DNA of 8,728 nucleotides from Candidatus Amesbacteria bacterium (GTDB lineage Bacteria > Patescibacteriota > Microgenomatia > CAZETR01 > Amesbacteraceae): NCBI GenBank assembly GCA_030681075.1, contig JAUXUE010000104.1, forward strand, positions 1 to 8,728. Reading direction: 5' to 3'. Of the stretch, positions 4,877 to 8,728 are shown piece by piece (positions within the stretch are counted from its first letter, which is position 1; each line of letters begins with the position of its first letter). Below the pieces are notes generated by a model, which did not search any database, was not told the origin of the DNA, and saw only the letters and a program-made list of their open reading frames with translations. A program made the translations under genes and the position numbers.

Positions 4877-7032
4877 TGACAAAAAAATCAATCACAATCG
4901 CTTCTGCAGAACTAAGTTTTGAAACTGGAAAGCTCGCAGGCCAAGCCTCTGCTTCTGTAGTCGCCCGTTATGGCGATTCCGTGGTTCTGGCGGCAGTCAC
5001 AGTCGGGCGTGAAGACAAAACCAAAGATTATTTTCCACTCTCAGTTGAGTACCAAGAAAGATTGTATGCCGGAGGCAGAATCAAAGGTTCCAGGTGGCTG
5101 AAGCGTGAACGCAATACCGACGAAGAAACTCTATCAGCTAGACTTATTGATAGATCAATTCGCCCCCTCTTCCCCAAAGAATTCAAAAATGAAGTCCAGG
5201 TAATTGTCATGGTCTTGGCCACTGATACTATTCATGACACCGATATTTTGGCAGTAAACGCAGCCTCAGCAGCTCTGGCTATTTCTCCTTTGCCTTGGGC
5301 AGGACCAGTGGGAGCCACTAGAATTGGACTAGAAAATGGTCAATTGGTCGTCAATCCTCAAAACGGCAATCGTGAGGGTGTGGACCTAGATTTGGTGGTA
5401 ACCAGTACTGATACAGTGACTCCAATGATCGAAGCTGGAGCCAACCAGATTCCGGAGGCTCAAATGATGGAAGCTGTAAAATTGGCTTTTGCCAATAACC
5501 AAAAAATAGTTGCCTGTATTCAAGAACTTGTTAAAGAAGTTGGAAAAGAAAAACTGGTTATTAATCACAAACCAATTGATCCAGCCTTTGTTTCGGAAAT
5601 CGAAAAGAAAGCCAAGCCTATGGTTGATGATTATTTGGCAGCCTCTGCTACCAAAGAAGGCAATAGCCTGGGGTCAATTATTGAATCACTTGGTGATGAA
5701 CTAGAGATTCCTGAAATAGTTGAGAATTTAGTTTACAAAACTTTGCGAAAAAATATATTGGAAAAGAAAATCAGAGCTGATGGTAGAAAACTCGACGAGA
5801 TCAGACCACTATATTGTGAAGTAGGAGTATTGCCTCGCGTTCATGGATCAGCTATTTTTCAAAGAGGCCAGACTCAAGCATTGACTGTGACTACACTAGG
5901 AGCACCATCACTTGGCCAAAGCTTGGAATCAGCCGAGGGAGAATCGGTCAAGCGCTACATGCATCACTACAATTTTCCGCCATTTTCGACAGGTGAAACC
6001 GGACGGGTGGGGGCTCCTAAACGCCGGGAAATTGGTCACGGGGCTTTGGCTGAGCGCGGTCTGGCTCCAGTTATCCCGGCCGAGTCGGTCTTCCCTTATG
6101 CCATTAGAGTCGTATCCGAAATTATGAGTTCCAATGGATCATCCAGTATGGCTTCCACCTGTGGATCAACCCTGTCACTTATGGATGCAGGCGTCCCACT
6201 TATTGCTCCTGTCGCTGGAATTTCCATAGGTCTAGTCGATGACACATTACTGACTGATATTATCGGTCTTGAAGATCACTATGGCGATATGGATTTCAAG
6301 GTGGCTGGAACTGAGACTGGTATTACCGCTATTCAATTGGACACCAAAGTCCCAGGCTTGACTCTGAAAATCTGTGAGGAAGTCTTTGCTAGAGCCAGAA
6401 GTGCCAGAATGCAAATCATGGAAAAAATGCTCGCCACCCTTCCCAAATATCGCGATACTCTGTCTCAGTTTGCGCCCAAGATTTCCACCGTTCAGATTCC
6501 AGTGGAAAAGATTGGTGAACTGATTGGTCCGGGAGGCAAAAATATCAAGAAACTGATGGCCGATAACGAAGTCCAGATTGATGTTGATGACAATGGCTCG
6601 GTCTTTGTGACTGGAGTGGATACCGATAGTACCAACAAAGTTTTGGAATACCTAAAGTCAATGGGCCGGGAAATTGAAGTCGGTGAAATATTTGAAGGCA
6701 CTGTCATGAATTTGGCCGCATTCGGCGCCTTTGTCAACATACTTCCTGGTAAAGATGGTCTCGTTCATGTTTCGCGCATGAGTACCGAATATGTGGGTGA
6801 TCCATCCACAGTCGTAACTGTCGGTCAAAATGTCAAAGTCTGGGTGACCGAAGTTACCCCCGAAGGTAAAGTCGGACTGTCCATGCTTTTTGATGAAAAT
6901 GGTAACCCAGCTGAAAAAGCTGTAGAGCCTCGCCAAGACAGACCGATGGGGCCAAGACCATTTAGACCCAGTGACCGCAGTCCCGCCAACCGCGGCAACG
7001 ACCGCTTCAATGCTCCAAGAAGAAGATACTAA
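4876..7032 (+). CDS. pnp: Polynucleotide phosphorylase (polyribonucleotide nucleotidyltransferase)
   Basis: Trimeric 3'-5' exoribonuclease using phosphate to release nucleoside diphosphates; it also adds 3' tails. The 718 residues give the full domain set: RNase PH-1 (about 5-220), helical domain (about 235-300), catalytic RNase PH-2 (about 305-530), KH (about 538-597, GPGG at 551-554), S1 (about 603-672) and a basic, Pro/Arg-rich disordered tail (673-718). Active-site residues are present: S-N-G-S-S-S-M (419-425) for phosphate, and D467, D473 and K475 in E-D-H-Y-G-D-M-D-F-K for the metal. The FFRR RNA-path loop of E. coli is replaced by W-L-K-R (74-77), a partial change. The start overlaps the rpsO stop by one base (TAATG). 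The length matches the E. coli enzyme (711), so it is complete. The Arg-rich tail could bind RNA or partner proteins; that is inference. Confidence 0.97.
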   Translation: MTKKSITIASAELSFETGKLAGQASASVVARYGDSVVLAAVTVGREDKTKDYFPLSVEYQERLYAGGRIKGSRWLKRERNTDEETLSARLIDRSIRPLFPKEFKNEVQVIVMVLATDTIHDTDILAVNAASAALAISPLPWAGPVGATRIGLENGQLVVNPQNGNREGVDLDLVVTSTDTVTPMIEAGANQIPEAQMMEAVKLAFANNQKIVACIQELVKEVGKEKLVINHKPIDPAFVSEIEKKAKPMVDDYLAASATKEGNSLGSIIESLGDELEIPEIVENLVYKTLRKNILEKKIRADGRKLDEIRPLYCEVGVLPRVHGSAIFQRGQTQALTVTTLGAPSLGQSLESAEGESVKRYMHHYNFPPFSTGETGRVGAPKRREIGHGALAERGLAPVIPAESVFPYAIRVVSEIMSSNGSSSMASTCGSTLSLMDAGVPLIAPVAGISIGLVDDTLLTDIIGLEDHYGDMDFKVAGTETGITAIQLDTKVPGLTLKICEEVFARARSARMQIMEKMLATLPKYRDTLSQFAPKISTVQIPVEKIGELIGPGGKNIKKLMADNEVQIDVDDNGSVFVTGVDTDSTNKVLEYLKSMGREIEVGEIFEGTVMNLAAFGAFVNILPGKDGLVHVSRMSTEYVGDPSTVVTVGQNVKVWVTEVTPEGKVGLSMLFDENGNPAEKAVEPRQDRPMGPRPFRPSDRSPANRGNDRFNAPRRRY

Positions 7033-7043
7033 CTTCGAACTTA

Positions 7044-7066
7044 TGTTCCACCTAAGAGGTGGAACA
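7044..7066. terminator. Hairpin after pnp / left hairpin of the transporter unit
   Basis: A perfect 10-bp stem, TGTTCCACCT (7044-7053) against AGGTGGAACA (7057-7066), loop AAG, starting 12 bases after the pnp stop. It is a plausible end for the rpsO-pnp mRNA, but the T-run that follows is late and broken (CGATTTTAAC), so efficiency is uncertain. Bases 7045-7065 match 8279-8299 in inverted orientation at 20 of 21 positions. Confidence 0.6.
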
Positions 7067-7092
7067 ATTGAATTCGATTTTAACGGGTGCGG

Positions 7093-7121
7093 TTGGTGCC
7101 AAGACCACAATCTGATAAACT
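7093..7121 (+). promoter_or_regulatory. Candidate promoter of the MFS gene
   Basis: TTGGTG (7093-7098), 17 bases, TAAACT (7116-7121), preceded by TGA as in an extended -10. Each hexamer is only partly matched, but the spacing is ideal. The -10 ends seven bases before ATG 7129, so the transcript would start at or beside the start codon. Confidence 0.4.
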
Positions 7122-7128
7122 GATAATT

Positions 7129-8292
7129 ATGAAATTGTTGACATTTACTCGCCTTTTTTATTTATCCCGATTCTTTTTTGACTTCATCCTGATCTATGCC
7201 GTTGAAAAATTGTTCTTTGTCAGTCGTGGTTTAAATTTATCCCAGATTGGTATTCTGCTTTTCTCGTGGTCTGTAATGACCTTAGTTTTGGAAGTGCCTA
7301 CTGGTGTGTTAGCCGACCGCTGGAGTCGGAGAAAAATGTTGATTCTGTCTGGAATATTTTTTTCGACCTGCTATTTAGTTTGGATTTTTAGTAATTCTTT
7401 TGTTTTGTTCTTGGTTGGTTTTTTCTTCAGAACTTTGGGTAGCACTTTCACATCAGGCACCCTTCAAGCATACCTCTATGATTTTTTGAAACTTCATAAT
7501 CAGGAAGATCAGTTCGAGAAGATTTGGGGTAGGGGTAACGCCTTACGAACTCTGGGCACAGGTGTGGCTGTATTTTTGGGCGGCTTCTTAAGCCAGATTT
7601 CCTACTCAATTCCACTAGTTATTTCTGCTCTTTCAGTATTTGTGGTTTCGATTACTACGTTCCTGTGGCCTGAAATTCCAATTATTACTCCCACGAACGA
7701 AGAAAAATATTGGGGTTTTGTTAAAAGCGCAACTAATACAGTTTTTCATAATAGAAATCTTTTACGAATAGTGCTTTACTCAGTAATTATATTTTCTGCA
7801 TTTTCTAATCTTGAAGAATTTAACGATATTTATCTTAATTTTTTGGGTTACCCAAATTATATGATGGGTATAATTTTTGCCATTGCTATGTCAGCTCAGA
7901 GCCTAGCCAGTACTATGGCTCATAAGTTCAAAAATTATTCTTGGGTCGCCCTTGATGTCACGGCATTAATCGGCATAATAATTTTATTATTAACGGCTTG
8001 GATTCGTCACCCCTTGATGGCAATGGGAATTCTATTTATTGGTGTATTACTTGAGTTTAGCCGTGTATTGAGCGATGGAATTATTCAAAAAGAAGTACCC
8101 CCACATCAGAGAGCTACTCTCGCTTCTCTAAACAGTTTCGTTTCCAATATTGTACCCATTCAATTAGTCTTTGGTTTTATTGCCTATCGTTATCACTTGC
8201 AATTGTCATATCTCTTTTTAGCCATATATTGTACAACCTATTTTCTTATCCTACCATTTATCAAAAAAGAAGCTCTTGGTTCCACCTCTTAG
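7129..8292 (+). CDS. Major facilitator superfamily transporter (12 TM)
   Basis: Inner-membrane secondary transporter of 387 residues from ATG 7129, composed almost wholly of hydrophobic segments and consistent with the usual 12 helices. The MFS motif A is clear between helices 2 and 3: G-V-L-A-D-R-W-S-R-R-K-M (59-70), preceded by L-E-V-P-T-G as in many drug-efflux-like members. A central hydrophilic loop at about 180-210 divides the two six-helix halves. Residues 320-337 (Q-K-E-V-P-P-H-Q-R-A-T-L-A-S-L-N-S-F) form the usual cytoplasmic loop of the C-terminal half. The substrate cannot be told from the sequence. An in-frame GTG at 7087 would add 14 polar residues and lies upstream of the candidate -10, so ATG 7129 is preferred. 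The gene is AT-richer than pnp, transcribed alone, bracketed by matching hairpins, and its stop TAG lies in the right hairpin. It may be acquired. Confidence 0.88.
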   Translation: MKLLTFTRLFYLSRFFFDFILIYAVEKLFFVSRGLNLSQIGILLFSWSVMTLVLEVPTGVLADRWSRRKMLILSGIFFSTCYLVWIFSNSFVLFLVGFFFRTLGSTFTSGTLQAYLYDFLKLHNQEDQFEKIWGRGNALRTLGTGVAVFLGGFLSQISYSIPLVISALSVFVVSITTFLWPEIPIITPTNEEKYWGFVKSATNTVFHNRNLLRIVLYSVIIFSAFSNLEEFNDIYLNFLGYPNYMMGIIFAIAMSAQSLASTMAHKFKNYSWVALDVTALIGIIILLLTAWIRHPLMAMGILFIGVLLEFSRVLSDGIIQKEVPPHQRATLASLNSFVSNIVPIQLVFGFIAYRYHLQLSYLFLAIYCTTYFLILPFIKKEALGSTS

Positions 8293-8299
8293 GCGGAAC
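8279..8299. terminator. Hairpin at the end of the MFS gene
   Basis: GTTCCACCT (8279-8287) pairs with AGGCGGAAC (8291-8299) except for one A-C mismatch, with loop CTT (8288-8290). The MFS stop TAG (8290-8292) is inside it. No T-tract follows. It is the inverted near-copy of the hairpin after pnp. Confidence 0.55.
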
Positions 8300-8318
8300 A
8301 ATCAGAAAGATATTAAAT

Positions 8319-8347
8319 TTGACATAGAATCATACATATGATATTAT
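8319..8347 (+). promoter_or_regulatory. Promoter and likely operator of the toxin-antitoxin pair
   Basis: A textbook promoter: TTGACA (8319-8324), 17 bases, TATTAT (8342-8347), with TG at the extended -10 position (8339-8340). Between and overlapping the boxes is a perfect inverted repeat, ATCATA-CA-TATGAT (8329-8342), placed where a bound antitoxin would block polymerase, as in autoregulated TA operons. The -10 ends six bases before ATG 8354, so a leaderless mRNA is predicted. The promoter boxes are seen directly; the operator role is inferred. Confidence 0.75.
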
Positions 8348-8353
8348 ATATTT

Positions 8354-8632
8354 ATGAATATAGTACCGACTCTAATACCAGTTTCTGATTTGCAACGCGA
8401 TTCAGCTCGTATTGTTAATCTGGCAAAACTTAGTGAGCATCCAATAATTATCGTTCGCAATAATAAACCGGAAGTGGCTATGTTTAACGTGGATAAATTA
8501 CAAAAGATGTTTGATCGACTACAAGTACTGGAAGAAAATGCATTACTACTTGATCTACGGCAGACAGAGGCAGATTTCAAAGCAGGAAAGCTAAAAAGTA
8601 CCACTGATTTTTCAGAATTCTTGAATGATTAG
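8354..8632 (+). CDS. Type II antitoxin, Phd/YefM family
   Basis: 92-residue antitoxin that should bind and neutralise the toxin encoded immediately after it and repress their shared promoter. The N-terminal fold matches Phd/YefM: I-P-V-S-D-L-Q-R-D-S-A-R-I-V (8-21), then P-I-I-I-V-R-N-N-K-P-E-V-A-M-F (30-44), the strand-turn-strand that ends the DNA-binding dimer domain. Residues about 47-92 are charged and probably unfolded until they wrap round the toxin. Length is normal. The start ATG has no Shine-Dalgarno and sits at the predicted transcript start. The gene overlaps the toxin by eight bases (ATGATTAG), the usual coupling that sets the antitoxin:toxin ratio. Confidence 0.87.
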   Translation: MNIVPTLIPVSDLQRDSARIVNLAKLSEHPIIIVRNNKPEVAMFNVDKLQKMFDRLQVLEENALLLDLRQTEADFKAGKLKSTTDFSEFLND

Positions 8633-8728
8633 AAAATTTCATTATTCAGCTAAATTTGAACGAAATCTTAAAAATTTAGATAAAGAAACTCGTTTGGAGG
8701 TGGTGGATGAATTACAAAATTTTGCCCA
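8625..8728 (+). CDS. RelE/ParE-family toxin, N-terminal part (cut by window end)
   Basis: Starts at ATG 8625 inside the antitoxin's end and stays open to the edge, giving 34 codons plus two bases. The residues read M-I-R-K-F-H-Y-S-A-K-F-E-R-N-L-K-N-L-D-K-E, then a second helix L-E-V-V-D-E-L-Q. The beginning 'strand, SAKFER, helix, LDKE' is typical of the RelE/ParE superfamily, where proteins are usually mRNA interferases (RelE, YoeB) or gyrase poisons (ParE). The catalytic C-terminal residues lie outside the window, so the type cannot be settled. Position after a Phd/YefM antitoxin with an 8-base overlap strongly supports the toxin call. Confidence 0.82.
   Translation, partial: MIRKFHYSAKFERNLKNLDKETRLEVVDELQNFA

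Noticed and set aside
6658..7110. Minus-strand ORF of 150 codons over the 3' end of pnp
   Set aside because: It mirrors the S1 domain and tail codons of pnp and runs through the hairpin after pnp; no family features.
7087..7128. MFS gene starting at GTG 7087
   Set aside because: Adds a polar stretch before helix 1 and falls upstream of the likely -10; ATG 7129 gives a typical MFS N-terminus.
8696..8708. GGAGGT followed by ATG inside the toxin gene, resembling a ribosome site and start
   Set aside because: It lies inside the toxin coding region and reads L-E-V-V-D in frame; no evidence of a separate gene in the bases left.

Overview
The window looks like a piece of the genome of an ultra-small, reduced bacterium of the Candidate Phyla Radiation (Patescibacteria), possibly the Microgenomates side. 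This is an inference from gene content and style. The translation proteins are stripped down (a 462-residue IF-2 lacking the whole N-terminal half, a 327-residue NusA). Genes are packed with 1- to 8-base stop/start overlaps, and no start has a recognisable Shine-Dalgarno sequence. A degenerate DHH-family protein sits in the infB operon where other bacteria carry rbfA and nrnA. The code behaves as standard: TGA does not occur in frame in the long genes, and every visible stop is TAA or TAG.

Layout. (1) 1-868: 3' part of a type II (zinc-finger-less) DnaJ co-chaperone whose first codons lie just outside the window. (2) 868-1327: a compact unit of about 460 bp carrying one DUF559 (Vsr/endonuclease-fold) gene, enclosed by nested inverted repeats. 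It looks like a small mobile or selfish cassette placed between dnaJ and nusA. (3) 1356-4518: a three-gene operon, nusA - infB - degenerate DHH protein, with 1-base and 8-base overlaps and its own extended -10 promoter. (4) 4526-7032: rpsO - pnp (ribosomal protein S15 and polynucleotide phosphorylase) with a perfect extended -10 and a 66-base leader that could fold. (5) 7044-8299: one 12-TM major facilitator transporter bracketed by two near-identical hairpins. (6) 8319-8728: a type II toxin-antitoxin pair (Phd/YefM-like antitoxin, RelE/ParE-like toxin cut by the window end) with a textbook -35/-10 promoter that has an inverted repeat between the two boxes.

How it works together: regions 3 and 4 are the core transcription-elongation, translation-initiation and RNA-turnover block shared by most bacteria (nusA-infB...rpsO-pnp), here trimmed of ylxR, rbfA, truB and ribF. 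Regions 2, 5 and 6 are accessory genes set around this core. Two of them are bounded by palindromes. Several promoters lie so close to the start codon that the mRNAs should be leaderless or nearly so.

The observations most worth following are the palindrome-bounded DUF559 unit, the DHH pseudoenzyme with its proline-rich tail and short C-terminal motif, the leaderless promoter pattern, and the inverted-hairpin frame around the transporter. None is proved by the sequence alone.
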